64,000 bases of DNA from CAZCVI01 sp964502145 (GCA_964502145.1 CAZCVI010000014.1:1-64000), one strand, 5' to 3'. Counted from the first letter of the stretch, positions 35,090-44,548 are shown. The notes: generated from the letters alone by a model not told the origin. Translations and numbers: made by a program.

Positions 35090-35560
35090 ATGATTACAAT
35101 GAAACAAATGACCATCGCCGTAGCGTTGTTCTTGATATTAGGAGTTTCGCCATATCTCTATTCCCATTGCCAAGTACCCTGTGGTATTTTTGATGACCCC
35201 GCCCGGATAACATTGATTGCCGAACATATCACCACCATTGAAAAAGCCATGACCCAGATTGAAACCCTGTCCAAAGAGACACCGGTCAATTACAATCAAA
35301 TCATACGGTGGGTCACCAACAAGGAAAAACACGCCGAAGAATTGAGCGATATCGTGACCTATTACTTTATGGCCCAGCGTATCAAACCGGTTGAGAAAAG
35401 CGAAACCGCCTTGTATACAGTCTACCAAGAACAATTGGAACTGCTCCACCACCTCCTCGTATACACCATGAAAGCCAAACAGTCCACCGATACCAAAATC
35501 ATTGTCAAACTACGCGAACTGCTCAAAGCATTCGAAAAATCCTATCTTAAAAAAGAATAA
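35090..35560 (+). CDS. sodN: exported nickel superoxide dismutase
   Basis: 156 residues from ATG 35090 (RBS AAAGGAGA). A Sec-type signal peptide ends right before HCQVPCGIFDDPAR, the nickel hook HCxxPCGx(Y/F), so the mature N-terminal His-1 and Cys-2/Cys-6 would bind Ni. The following four-helix body (EHITTIEKAMTQIETLS...HAEELSDIVTYYFM) matches NiSOD. It dismutates superoxide, here in the periplasm. The usual Tyr-9 of the hook is Phe. Classical NiSOD has a short propeptide removed by SodX; no sodX is adjacent and the signal peptidase cut could expose the hook instead (inference). Confidence 0.9.
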   Translation: MITMKQMTIAVALFLILGVSPYLYSHCQVPCGIFDDPARITLIAEHITTIEKAMTQIETLSKETPVNYNQIIRWVTNKEKHAEELSDIVTYYFMAQRIKPVEKSETALYTVYQEQLELLHHLLVYTMKAKQSTDTKIIVKLRELLKAFEKSYLKKE

Positions 35561-35575
35561 TAATGTATAATGAGA

Positions 35576-35602
35576 GGGTGGGCTCCCAGGCCCACCCTTT
35601 TG
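35576..35602 (+). terminator. rho-independent terminator after sodN
   Basis: GGGTGGGC (35576-35583), loop TCCCAG, GCCCACCC (35590-35597), followed by TTTTGGTTT. It lies 15 bp after the Ni-SOD stop and 35 bp before rpiB. Confidence 0.9.
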
Positions 35603-35631
35603 GTTTAGAAAAAGACAATGGAGACCACAAA

Positions 35632-36087
35632 ATGAAAATTTATTTGGCATCCGATCATGCTGCGTTTCAATTAAAAGAAGAGATCAAACAGTTTTTACAT
35701 GAGTCCGGTTTAACCCCTGAAGATATGGGTGTTTATTCGTCTGAAAAGGCCAATTGGGCCGAATATGGTGCAAAAGCTGCCCAAAAGGTTTCCGAAGATC
35801 CCGAACATTCACGGGGGATTATATTGTGCGGCTCAGGGATTGGCATGTCTATCGTTTCCAATAAATTCAAACATGTTCGCGCTGCCCTGTGCCACACCAC
35901 CCAGGCCGCAGAAATGAGCCGCAAACATAACAATGCCAATGTTCTCAATCTGGGTGCGCGTGTAATAGATAATAAAACAGCGCTTGATATCGTGGATACC
36001 TGGTTAAATACAGAATTCGATGGGGGTCGACACCAGGAACGGTTGGATTATTTACAACAACACGTCGAAGCGCTTAATTTTAAATAG
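35632..36087 (+). CDS. rpiB: ribose-5-phosphate isomerase B
   Basis: 151 residues from ATG 35632 (RBS GGAG), the usual RpiB size. Motifs: YLASDHAAFQLKEEI, ILCGSGIGMSIVSNKF and RKHNNANVLNLGARV. The cysteine of the CGSG loop and His of SDHA are catalytic residues in the family. It interconverts ribose-5-P and ribulose-5-P in the cytoplasm. Convergent with the next gene, overlapping its 3' end by 8 bp. Confidence 0.93.
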   Translation: MKIYLASDHAAFQLKEEIKQFLHESGLTPEDMGVYSSEKANWAEYGAKAAQKVSEDPEHSRGIILCGSGIGMSIVSNKFKHVRAALCHTTQAAEMSRKHNNANVLNLGARVIDNKTALDIVDTWLNTEFDGGRHQERLDYLQQHVEALNFK

Positions 36088-36859
36088 CCTGTTTGATCAA
36101 TGTTTCAATCCATCCACCCAGGCCGATAACCACCCGGAAATACGGCCCGTTTATCGTGGTGCCAGGTCCACTGGGAACAGCGATACGGTTTACTTTCCAA
36201 TCAAAACTGAGCGGGGAGAACAGATATCCAGCCCGTAAACCAAAGACCAAACTGTTTTTTCCCTTTTTCTTCTTGTTGTACTTGTGAAAATAGTCCAAGG
36301 AAACACCCACATTTAACAACATGCTCAACCGTTTCGCATCACTTCCATCCTGGCCTTTCATCACATCGCCAAAGTGATCAATATTGTTCTCCACTACCTG
36401 TAGCTTCAGGAGCCCCGCACCTAAACCAATGAAAGGATAATACATTAACCCCGATTCCGACTGAAACAAATAGCCAAAATTAATCACCGTGTAGCGCGCA
36501 CTGAGCGAGGTATTGTATGCTAATTTGCTAGGACCGTAGTGTTCCAGATAGCGGCCCAATTCCAGGCCAATCACCATTTTATTGTGGATGATGTGACCGC
36601 CCAGGCCAAAGGAAAGGAAGTTGTTCGTTACTTCCGGCAGGCCATTTGTTCCCAGAAAATCATTCAGACTTTTTATGCGCAAACTTCCCGCACCTATGAT
36701 AACATAGGCCGCATTCACGCGCTTCTTGATCATGAAACTTTTGATTCCCACCGGATCGTCCTCGTCTTCTTCTTCGGGTACTGTCGCCCAGACCAAGACT
36801 GAAAAAAACAATAGAAAAATGAGAAAGAATAAGATGTACTTCTTCGGCTGAATTAACAT
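36080..36859 (-). CDS. outer-membrane beta-barrel protein
   Basis: 259 residues from ATG 36859, chosen for the signal peptide (KKYILFFLIFLLFFSVLVWAT) and upstream GGAGGT; the frame extends to 36916. The mature protein begins with an acidic stretch PEEEDEDDP and continues as amphipathic strands (FLSFGLGGHIIHNKMVIGLELGRYL, YPFIGLGAGLLKLQVVE, LVFGLRAGYLF) like OmpW-type/PF13505 barrels. Function unknown. Overlaps rpiB tail to tail by 8 bp. Confidence 0.7.
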   Translation of the reverse strand: MLIQPKKYILFFLIFLLFFSVLVWATVPEEEDEDDPVGIKSFMIKKRVNAAYVIIGAGSLRIKSLNDFLGTNGLPEVTNNFLSFGLGGHIIHNKMVIGLELGRYLEHYGPSKLAYNTSLSARYTVINFGYLFQSESGLMYYPFIGLGAGLLKLQVVENNIDHFGDVMKGQDGSDAKRLSMLLNVGVSLDYFHKYNKKKKGKNSLVFGLRAGYLFSPLSFDWKVNRIAVPSGPGTTINGPYFRVVIGLGGWIETLIKQAI

Positions 36860-37066
36860 GGTAATGTGGACCTCCAAAAACGGATATATTATACACTGAG
36901 ATGCTAAAATAGGCAATCAAAAAAAAGTGGCACCTGCAATCCTATTTTTGCCCACAGATGTAAGACCATCTAAACCATTACACTGCCCCGTATTATTGAA
37001 GTATACCAACTAGAATTAATCGTCTGCTTGCAGAAAATTCTCCAAAAGAATCAATAAAACGATTCC

Positions 37067-37762
37067 CTACTGCTGACTGGTTTTCTCTCTTTCCTTCAGC
37101 GCGGCTGGTAGTTTATCCAAGAGAATGACTAATTCTTCTTTGAGTATTTGAGAAATTGCCAGTGGTAGGTTATCCACTTTTTTTCCAATTAATGGGGTTT
37201 GGCGGTTAAACGAATGGGAGAGAATTTGTTCCCCGGATTTAAAATCTTTCAATTCCATATTCATCTTTAGGTGGGCATACCATACTTTGGCCAGGTCTAT
37301 CTCTTCAATCACATAAACGCGAACTTTTAGCAGGAATTCCGGTGATCCCTCAACAAACCCAGTAATCACCTTTTTAAAATAACCCGTCCCGTCTAGATAG
37401 TCAAAGATCGCATCCCGGACCAGGCGATGTGGTTTTTTGATCCAGAAATGACGCGAGTAATAGTTTAATTGATAGTTAGACGTGCGGTATACAATGCGGT
37501 AATCATTATATATATCTTCCATTTCCACCGGTTCCACCATTAGTATCGTGTCCCAATGGGGTGGGACGAGAGCGTTGCCGTCATCATTATTGGCCACTAT
37601 TCTTGGGGATGCCATCGGTTGCAAAAACAACTGGTAATACTGTTTTGAATCCCCAGCCGAGAAGCAGCCAGCTAAAATCGCATACGCTATCACAACCAGG
37701 AAAAAAAACTGGAACCGCCACCATGCTGATGCATGAAAAGATTTGCCTTTGATATATTTCAT
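37067..37762 (-). CDS. ABC-type transport auxiliary lipoprotein (PqiC-like)
   Basis: 231 residues with a lipobox (ILAGC) in a long signal region of about 35 residues. The body matches the ABC_trans_aux family in layout: YYQLFLQP start, YNDYRIVYRTSNYQLNYYSRHFWIKKPHRLVRDAIFDYL in the middle, and a C-terminal helix. In MCE systems this lipoprotein sits at the outer-membrane side. Overlaps the MCE gene by 4 bp (ATGA): last gene of the Mla operon. Confidence 0.82.
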   Translation of the reverse strand: MKYIKGKSFHASAWWRFQFFFLVVIAYAILAGCFSAGDSKQYYQLFLQPMASPRIVANNDDGNALVPPHWDTILMVEPVEMEDIYNDYRIVYRTSNYQLNYYSRHFWIKKPHRLVRDAIFDYLDGTGYFKKVITGFVEGSPEFLLKVRVYVIEEIDLAKVWYAHLKMNMELKDFKSGEQILSHSFNRQTPLIGKKVDNLPLAISQILKEELVILLDKLPAALKEREKTSQQ

Positions 37763-38730
37763 TTTCCACTCCTTTTTTTCTCCGCTGGTTTACGAATCAA
37801 ACTGGTCGGGTCTTCTGACAACTGGCGGGTGAAGTGGGCGATATTCTCCACCGATTCCCGTAAATTGACCAATGTCGTGTTAAATTCCCCTTCCATCGAA
37901 CCAAATTGCGCCCCCATGGTGCGGACCGAGGTTGTGGTCGTATCCAGCAAGGTATTCATTTTTACCATGACCTGCCCCAGTTCATTTTTTGATAATCGTG
38001 CGGAAATCTCTTGCAACAACCGCTCGCTCTCTTTCGCCAGTTTAACCAGGGAAATTTTTTCACTTTGATCTTTTAATTTCAGTGTGATAGTGCTCAGATT
38101 GGCTGACACATCTGCCATGTGGGTCATCACGATATCCAGTTTTTCCAGCGTGTTGGTCATCTTGTTTTCCCGTCCTTCTAAAAGCGTAGCCAGTACCCGT
38201 GTACTTGTTTCGATATTTTCAAGTGTTCTGGAAAATTTCTCGCGATTTTTCTTGCCCAGCATCTCGTTTGCCGCCTCTACTACCGAGCCGACGTTTAATA
38301 CAATATCTTCCGCTCTCTCGCCCAAACCTTTCTTGGTATGAATCTCGCCTTCCGGTAAGATAAATTTGGAACTGGTTTTACCGCCAGATATTTCAACGAA
38401 ACGCATCCCCGTGATACCCGCGTATTGGAGCGCGGCGCGCATGTCGTCCTTAACCGGGAAATCTTTTTTGAGGCGCACAAATACCAATACCGAATCCAAA
38501 TCCTCCGGGTTTACGATCAGACGGTCCACATTGCCGATCCGGACACCCTGGTACTTGACATCCACACCTTCGCTCAAGCCATTAACGGACGTGCCCTTAA
38601 AATTGATAAAATAGCGGTCCCCTTGATCGCTTAATTTGGGAATGATAAACACGGCCAAGAGGCCCACCAATAAAATCACGGAGATGAGTAAAAACACCCC
38701 CAAACGATATTTTTGTTCTTTACTAATCAT
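37759..38730 (-). CDS. mlaD: MCE/MlaD-family lipid-binding protein
   Basis: 323 residues: N-terminal transmembrane helix (about 9-29), one MCE domain (about 38-115; KGTSVNGLSEGVDVKYQGVRIGNVDRL and AGITGMRFVEISGG) and a long coiled-coil C-terminus (about 140-300). It forms the periplasmic lipid-carrying ring of the Mla transporter. ATGA overlaps join it to both neighbours. Confidence 0.92.
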   Translation of the reverse strand: MISKEQKYRLGVFLLISVILLVGLLAVFIIPKLSDQGDRYFINFKGTSVNGLSEGVDVKYQGVRIGNVDRLIVNPEDLDSVLVFVRLKKDFPVKDDMRAALQYAGITGMRFVEISGGKTSSKFILPEGEIHTKKGLGERAEDIVLNVGSVVEAANEMLGKKNREKFSRTLENIETSTRVLATLLEGRENKMTNTLEKLDIVMTHMADVSANLSTITLKLKDQSEKISLVKLAKESERLLQEISARLSKNELGQVMVKMNTLLDTTTTSVRTMGAQFGSMEGEFNTTLVNLRESVENIAHFTRQLSEDPTSLIRKPAEKKRSGK

Positions 38731-39476
38731 GATTTCCTTCCTTGTTTTTTTAAGAAAAAAGAATCGATAAAGCTGTCGTTTAAACCCGCCATGTCCCCGT
38801 AATCACCAAAGAACAGTAGCCCGCCGTCGTTCAACACCAGCGCTTTATTCGCTATAGCTTCAATAGAGCGTAATTCATGGGTAACAACCAGGAACGTGAT
38901 GCCGAAATTATCTTTTAAATTTAGCATCAGACTATCCAGTTCCCGTGCCGTAATCGGGTCCAATCCAGCCGACGGCTCGTCGCAAAATACAATTTCCGGG
39001 TCCCCGATCATCGCCCGTGCCAAAGCGGCTCGCTTTCTCATCCCACCCGATAGTTCCGCTGGATACTTGTCGCGACTCTCCAATAACCCTACCTGGGACA
39101 ACTTCGCATACACCATCTCTTGTTCGATCTCTTTGGGCAGTCCCGGATAATGCATCCGTAATGGTAAAGAGACATTCTCGAACAAAGTAAACGAGTTTAA
39201 TAAAGCTCCCCCTTGATAGAGCACACCGATCCGCCGAAATAAATTTTCTAAGGAGGATTCCGAGGAATAATCCACCTGCTCACCGGAAAAGTAGACCTGC
39301 CCCACGTAGGGCGGCACCAAACCAATCAGTGTTTTAAGGATTGTTGTTTTCCCGCACCCGCTTTTACCCAGTATTACCGTGATCTCTCCGGGTTGCACTG
39401 AAAAATTCAAATCTTTTAAGACCGCTTCCCCTTCATACCCCACCTCCAGATTTTCGACTCTAATAATCTCGTTCAT
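38727..39476 (-). CDS. mlaF: Mla-type ABC transporter ATPase
   Basis: 249 residues, cytoplasmic ABC ATPase: Walker A GKSGCGKTT (about 38-46), Q-loop YQGGALLNSFT, signature LSGGMRKRAALARA, Walker B IVFCDEPSAGLDP, H-loop VTHEL. The LNSFTLFENVSLPLR and SAGLDPI text is characteristic of MlaF rather than other ABC families. It powers lipid movement through MlaE/MlaD. Confidence 0.95.
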   Translation of the reverse strand: MNEIIRVENLEVGYEGEAVLKDLNFSVQPGEITVILGKSGCGKTTILKTLIGLVPPYVGQVYFSGEQVDYSSESSLENLFRRIGVLYQGGALLNSFTLFENVSLPLRMHYPGLPKEIEQEMVYAKLSQVGLLESRDKYPAELSGGMRKRAALARAMIGDPEIVFCDEPSAGLDPITARELDSLMLNLKDNFGITFLVVTHELRSIEAIANKALVLNDGGLLFFGDYGDMAGLNDSFIDSFFLKKQGRKS

Positions 39477-39485
39477 TTTGTTTCC

Positions 39486-40565
39486 CTAATAAAGAAGCAG
39501 TGCAAAAATACAATCCCCAATAATAATCAGAGAAATCGATAGCACTACCGATTGAGTCGTGGCAATACCCACGCCTGCCGCTCCCCATTTGACCGAGAAG
39601 CCTTTGTACCCGCTACTCACTACTACCAGCCATCCAAAAACCGAGGTTTTCAGCATACCGATTAAAAAATCCCCGAGATCAACCGCAGTGAACATTTCTG
39701 TGAAAAACATGGCCGGGGGAATATTTAGAACCAGTCGCGCCACCAGTACACCCGCGAATATCCCCACAAAATCAGCGATAGCCACCAGCAGAGGAATTGC
39801 CAGGGTGATAGCAATCAGGCGCGGGACCATTAAAAATTTTTCCGGTATAATGGCCATTGTTTTTAAGGCGTCAGTTTCTTCCAGGACTTTCATTGAGGCA
39901 ATTTCTGCCGTGATAGCTGCGCCGATTTTGCCTGCCAAGACAATACCCGTCATCAGTGGTACCAGTTCGCGAATCATCCCGTAACCCACCATGTCCGCGA
40001 TATAGATATCCGCGCCAAAATTGTGCAATTGCTTGGCCGAAGTAATGGCTATGGTCACGCCAATCAGAAACGAGATCAGCGCCACAATAGGAAAGGATTT
40101 AAAGCCCATAAAAAAGAGCTGGTTGGCAATTTCACCCGGGTAAACCCCGCGGTGTTTTAGCAAGTATTGGCCGGTGTGGAAGATTTCATCTGTCAGTAGT
40201 ACCGTGAACTCTCTTATTTGCAGCATTTTATCCAGAAACTGTTGCCCGATCGCCTCTATGCGGAGCCGTAGCCGGGACGATTTCTCAAGCGCTGCCGGTT
40301 CCTCTGGCGTCGTTGTGATGGGAAACATGGATAAGCGCTTCTGATGTTCTGGAGACACGTTCTTAAACGTGATTGGAACCGCCCGCCGTTTTAAATAGTT
40401 GATCAACGCGATAGCCGAGGTATCGAACTCTTTGACCTGGGTGAAATCCAGTTCTATAGGGGTGTTTGGGCCTGACTCTTTGAGTTTATCAAAGAGTGGG
40501 GTGATGTTGTTGATCGTCATTCGCTCTGGCAAAGCCAGCATTTGTTTTTCATTTTCACGCGACAT
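39486..40565 (-). CDS. mlaE: MlaE-type permease with N-terminal STAS domain
   Basis: 359 residues from the preferred ATG 40565 (AGGCGG nearby); the frame continues to 40634. Residues about 10-95 are a STAS-like domain (PERMTINNITPLFDKL...IELDFTQVKEFDTSAIALINYLKRR), fused to the MlaE permease (about 115-355) with GVTIAITSAKQL, GMIRELVPLMTGIVLAGKIGAAITAEIASM. E. coli keeps STAS as separate MlaB, so this is the fused form. It is the inner-membrane channel of the lipid transporter and the first gene of the operon. Confidence 0.93.
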   Translation of the reverse strand: MSRENEKQMLALPERMTINNITPLFDKLKESGPNTPIELDFTQVKEFDTSAIALINYLKRRAVPITFKNVSPEHQKRLSMFPITTTPEEPAALEKSSRLRLRIEAIGQQFLDKMLQIREFTVLLTDEIFHTGQYLLKHRGVYPGEIANQLFFMGFKSFPIVALISFLIGVTIAITSAKQLHNFGADIYIADMVGYGMIRELVPLMTGIVLAGKIGAAITAEIASMKVLEETDALKTMAIIPEKFLMVPRLIAITLAIPLLVAIADFVGIFAGVLVARLVLNIPPAMFFTEMFTAVDLGDFLIGMLKTSVFGWLVVVSSGYKGFSVKWGAAGVGIATTQSVVLSISLIIIGDCIFALLLY

Positions 40566-40755
40566 CTGTAACCGCCTGTTCAGTAGTTTTTCTAGCTTAA
40601 GCCGTATGAGTACTACATATATAATATTTAGCACAATTCCAAAAAAAAAACAAACTATTTAAAAAATATATTTGAAAACGGGAGGTATATTGTTTATAAT
40701 TTTACTGGGTCCGGATTTTTTTTAGTTAAAAATTCCGCCCACCTGGAGGCGTTAA

Positions 40756-41361
40756 ATGAATGATTTACATGATAAAATAGATTTACCAGAAGGGGCATAT
40801 GATATTATTATTGATCCTGAGATTGGCACCATGGAACTGCGGGAAATTGGAATTGCCAGTTGGTTGGAGTTTAATACCAAGGATCATTTCGCCTATAAGC
40901 AAAATATGGATAACGAATCGCTCTGCCAACTTATTCTGGACATTGCCGACAACCTGGGCATTCGCGGCGACGAAACCGTGGTGGTTGACCGGATGACTGA
41001 CAAAGTGACGCGCATAGATATTGATTTTGATGCAGCGGAAGAGGGCTTTTTTTGGGTGACTCTTTTTTATGACAGTGGCGTGGGCACTATTCACCGCCAA
41101 GGAAAAATGGAAATGATGATCACTCCGCAGGCATCCAAATTGGTTGATCGCTTTGAATATTATGAAAACAGAAAAAAAGTCTGGATTCAAAAAATCGCGA
41201 CCTATTGCCAGGAAGACTTCGAAGAAGGCATGGAAATGGACGACTTTAACCGCTATATCAAGAAGAGCAATCTCTTGTGGCTTTTGGAAGATATTATTGG
41301 TATCGGCTATGATGTCTGGGATTTCCTGGAAGAAATCAACCGCAAAATCGTGGGAAAATAA
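40756..41361 (+). CDS. acidic protein of unknown function
   Basis: 201 residues, strongly acidic, no signal peptide or membrane helix. Beta-rich first half (YDIIIDPEIGTMELREIGIAS, VTRIDIDFDAAEEGFFWVTLFYDSGVGTIH), helical second half (FEEGMEMDDFNRYIKKSNLLWLLEDII). RBS TGGAGG precedes the ATG. Divergent from the Mla operon with about 190 bp between. I do not recognise it. Confidence 0.65.
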   Translation: MNDLHDKIDLPEGAYDIIIDPEIGTMELREIGIASWLEFNTKDHFAYKQNMDNESLCQLILDIADNLGIRGDETVVVDRMTDKVTRIDIDFDAAEEGFFWVTLFYDSGVGTIHRQGKMEMMITPQASKLVDRFEYYENRKKVWIQKIATYCQEDFEEGMEMDDFNRYIKKSNLLWLLEDIIGIGYDVWDFLEEINRKIVGK

Positions 41362-41717
41362 TAAAATAAGTAGACCCCAATTCACCCTGGTCAAACGCTT
41401 TCACAAATCATGATATCGGTTATATTTTAAGAAAGAATTGACTGGCTTAACCATTATGTTATAATAATAGGTGTTTAGGATTTTGCGTTTCCAGTTCGGT
41501 GAAAGTTAGAATAGGGTTTGTCCCTCCAAATTCAAAAAAATAAATGAGTATGGCTGATAGGAAATTAATAAGACAAAGTACTTCCACCCGCTACCCACTC
41601 CCATCCCCCAATATATATTCTGCTATATCCACTCCTCTTTCCATGTTGACTGAGACGCCACAGAATAATAAAAAATGTGCCAGAAGGGCCTATATTAATA
41701 AAATAAGGAGAGTAGAG
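41362..41717 (+). promoter_or_regulatory. leader of the propeller/AraC gene with sigma70-like promoter
   Basis: 356 bp without a supported gene. TTGACT (41438-41443), a 16-nt spacer and TATAAT (41460-41465) form a good promoter, leaving a leader of about 245 nt that could hold regulation. An open frame fused upstream of the ATG at 41718 has no RBS and lies after this promoter, so I do not count it as coding. Confidence 0.6.
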
Positions 41718-44486
41718 ATGAAATACGTTAAGATTTTGATGATCCTATTTTTTATATTCCTACCGGCTCGAATAGTGGCCATGGATCCCTATAAACCTAT
41801 CAACCTGTACGAACGTTCTCTTCTCAACATGGATAATGGTCTACCCAGTAATACCGTGTATTGTATCACCCAATCCAAAGACGGCTATTTTTGGTTTGGT
41901 ACTCTTATGGGCGCAGTTCGCTTCGATGGCATCGCAGTGGAAGTGTTCAACAGCGAAAACACCGCCGCCTTTAAAACAGATACGGTTTACAGTATTTTAG
42001 AGGATAATACCGGCACCATCTGGATGGCTACCGCGGGAAGCGGTATTGTCCGCTATAAAAATGGGTTGTTTAGTGCGCTTACCACCAGCCATGGACTATT
42101 AAGTAACGAGGTCGTAACCCTTTTAGAATCCCGCGACGGCACTATCTGGATCGGTACATCTATAGGTCTGAACCGATATGTCAATGGCAAGATTATGCCC
42201 GTACCCTTTCCTTCATCCCAACAGAATTGTCGCGTAACTACGTTGCTGGAAGATCGGAACGGCACCATCTGGAGTGGTACAATCGGCGGCGGTATACTTC
42301 TCACTTTTTGCAAAGACGACCGCTTGGAAACAGAACCACTCGCAGATTTTAACACAAAAGATATTTTTACCATCCTTGAAGACCGCATGGGAAGGATTTG
42401 GATTGCTTCCATTGATGAAGGAGTCATCCGTCTAAAAGGAAAACAACGGCACATCTACAATACTAAGAACGGGTTACCAGTCAACTATATTCACAGTCTC
42501 TATGAGGACCGCAACGGCAATATCCTGATTGGCACCTATGGCGGTGGACTCTGTACCGTTCCCGCTGGCGAAGAGAAGGTGCGCACCTGGAACGGCCAAA
42601 ATGTTCCCGGTTGTCACTCCGTGATGGCTATCTACGAAGATCGCGAAAGTAATATCTGGATGGCCACCGATAGTAGTGGACTCACCTGTTTCAGAAACAC
42701 CCCCATCACTACCTATACCCGGGAAAACGGGTTGTCCAATGATTGTGTTTTCGGCGTGTTTCAAGACAGTCGCGACAATCTCTGGTGTGGCACCATTGGT
42801 TTTGGCTTGAATCGACTGAACCTCAAGAATAACCATCACCAGTTCAAAGTGTTCACCAAAAAGGATGGCTTCTCCTCTGATAGTGTGCAATCCTTTGCTG
42901 AATATCCCAAAGGCACTGTCTGGTTTGGAACTATTGGTGGCGGTATCAGTCGCTTATCACTGGATAGTGGTCGCGTCGAAGTGTTAAATAAAAAAAACGG
43001 CCTGCTCAATGATTTTGTTTTCTCCCTGTATGTCGATCGCGAAAACAATCTGTGGGCGGGCACCAATTATGGCGGTCTGCACCGCTTCTCCTCGGTTGCG
43101 GGGAAATTCATCCCGGTAGATAACTATAAACGACGTCTGGTGGACATATACCAGGACAAACAGGGCAACCTCTGGTCCGCAACCAGTGGAAATGGCTTGT
43201 GGCTGCGCAATACAAACAAACGGATTCAATATAGTAAAAAAGATGGGTTCCAAGATGATCGGGTGATCTGTATATATGAAGACATCACTGGCAGGATGTG
43301 GTTTGGTACTTTGGCTGGCGGCATGAACACCTTTTCTGCCGGGGACAAAACCTTCCGGCACCTCGGAAAAAAAGACGGATTGCCTGTTAATGCCGTATAC
43401 GGGATCATTGAAGATAACAAGCACCACCTGTGGCTCAGCACGGACAATGGCATTTTATGTCTCTTTAGACCGGAGATCGATGATTTTATCGCTGGCAAAA
43501 CCACACAGTTCAAACCGTATCGCATGGGATTGTCGCATGGTATGAAAGGCATTGATTGCAGTGGGGCCAACCAACCCATGATCTGGAAGGACAGAGATGG
43601 GCGGTTATGGATTCCTACTTCCAATGGATTGTCCGTGGTTAATCCCGATAATATTCAGAAGAACACCGTGCTGCCCCCAGTTCATGTCAAACGAATTTAT
43701 ATTGACGGCCTTCAGTATCCGATAACCAGGGGAAAACCTTTGCTGGCGTCCCCGGGACAAGGGAACCTGGAAATCCACTATTCCGCGCCCAGCTCCATTG
43801 CACCGGGAAAAATTGCCTTTAAATATAAACTGGAAGGAGTGGACAAAAACTGGGTCGATGCTGGGACACGACGCGTTGCTTTTTACACTTTCCTGCCTCC
43901 TGGGCCTTATACGTTTCATGTTATGGCTTGCAACAGTGATGGCGTCTGGAACAACAGCGGTGCTTCCCTCCCTTTCCGCTTGAAAGCCTATTACTACCAG
44001 ACTACTATCTTCAAAATAGTGTCGGGACTCGCCCTACTTGCCTTTACACTGCTCACCGCCCATGCCATTCAACGATTCATCGGCGAACGAAAACAAAGAC
44101 GCGCGTTTAATGGCAAGGTCTTGCCCGAAAAAGAACAACAGGAGTATTTACGCAAAATCCTCTATCTCTTGGAAGTGGAAAAAATATACCGGGACCCCAA
44201 TATCACGGTAAAAACATTCTCTGCAAAACTCATCACCAGTGCCCGTACTATCTCCTTTATTATCAACGACCATTTAAAAAAGAGCTTTTTTGAGCTCATC
44301 AATTTTTACCGTGTGCAAGAAGCACGAAAAATTCTAACCCATTCTGAACGATCAAATAAATCCGTCATTGATATTGGTTTTGATGTCGGGTTTAATTCAA
44401 AGAGTTCCTTTAACAGGGTCTTTAAAAGTATGACCCAGATGACCCCCTCGCAGTACAGAAAAAAGCACAATCATGCTATTTCCTGA
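41718..44486 (+). CDS. periplasmic beta-propeller / Y_Y_Y / AraC one-piece transmembrane regulator
   Basis: 922 residues from ATG 41718 (GGAGAG upstream). Signal peptide or anchor (about 5-20), then about 14 two-component-regulator propeller repeats (for example NIWMATDSSGLTCF, NLWCGTIGFGLNRL, TVWFGTIGGGISRL) to about 630, a Y_Y_Y domain (about 690-755; IAFKYKLEGVDKNW, LPPGPYTFHVMACNSDGVW), one membrane helix (about 762-785) and a cytoplasmic AraC-type double HTH (about 823-918; IDIGFDVGFNSKSSFNRVFKSMTQMTPSQYR). It resembles hybrid two-component sensors but lacks histidine kinase and receiver domains, so the sensor would be linked straight to DNA binding. The target may be the following secreted protease pair (inference). 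Confidence 0.9.
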   Translation: MKYVKILMILFFIFLPARIVAMDPYKPINLYERSLLNMDNGLPSNTVYCITQSKDGYFWFGTLMGAVRFDGIAVEVFNSENTAAFKTDTVYSILEDNTGTIWMATAGSGIVRYKNGLFSALTTSHGLLSNEVVTLLESRDGTIWIGTSIGLNRYVNGKIMPVPFPSSQQNCRVTTLLEDRNGTIWSGTIGGGILLTFCKDDRLETEPLADFNTKDIFTILEDRMGRIWIASIDEGVIRLKGKQRHIYNTKNGLPVNYIHSLYEDRNGNILIGTYGGGLCTVPAGEEKVRTWNGQNVPGCHSVMAIYEDRESNIWMATDSSGLTCFRNTPITTYTRENGLSNDCVFGVFQDSRDNLWCGTIGFGLNRLNLKNNHHQFKVFTKKDGFSSDSVQSFAEYPKGTVWFGTIGGGISRLSLDSGRVEVLNKKNGLLNDFVFSLYVDRENNLWAGTNYGGLHRFSSVAGKFIPVDNYKRRLVDIYQDKQGNLWSATSGNGLWLRNTNKRIQYSKKDGFQDDRVICIYEDITGRMWFGTLAGGMNTFSAGDKTFRHLGKKDGLPVNAVYGIIEDNKHHLWLSTDNGILCLFRPEIDDFIAGKTTQFKPYRMGLSHGMKGIDCSGANQPMIWKDRDGRLWIPTSNGLSVVNPDNIQKNTVLPPVHVKRIYIDGLQYPITRGKPLLASPGQGNLEIHYSAPSSIAPGKIAFKYKLEGVDKNWVDAGTRRVAFYTFLPPGPYTFHVMACNSDGVWNNSGASLPFRLKAYYYQTTIFKIVSGLALLAFTLLTAHAIQRFIGERKQRRAFNGKVLPEKEQQEYLRKILYLLEVEKIYRDPNITVKTFSAKLITSARTISFIINDHLKKSFFELINFYRVQEARKILTHSERSNKSVIDIGFDVGFNSKSSFNRVFKSMTQMTPSQYRKKHNHAIS

Positions 44487-44523
44487 AAATTAGCTGACCA
44501 CTACGACACTATCTTAAATAAAC

Positions 44524-44548
44524 ATGTCCCAAGTCGTGATTGGGACAT
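44524..44548 (+). terminator. hairpin after the regulator gene
   Basis: ATGTCCCAA (44524-44532), 7-nt loop, TTGGGACAT (44540-44548), 38 bp past the stop. T-run is short (TTT), so termination is likely but not certain. Confidence 0.6.

Noticed and set aside
41544..41717. Longer N-terminus for the propeller/AraC regulator
   Set aside because: The extra 58 residues lack an RBS and would push the signal peptide inside the protein; ATG 41718 has GGAGAG and begins with a signal sequence.
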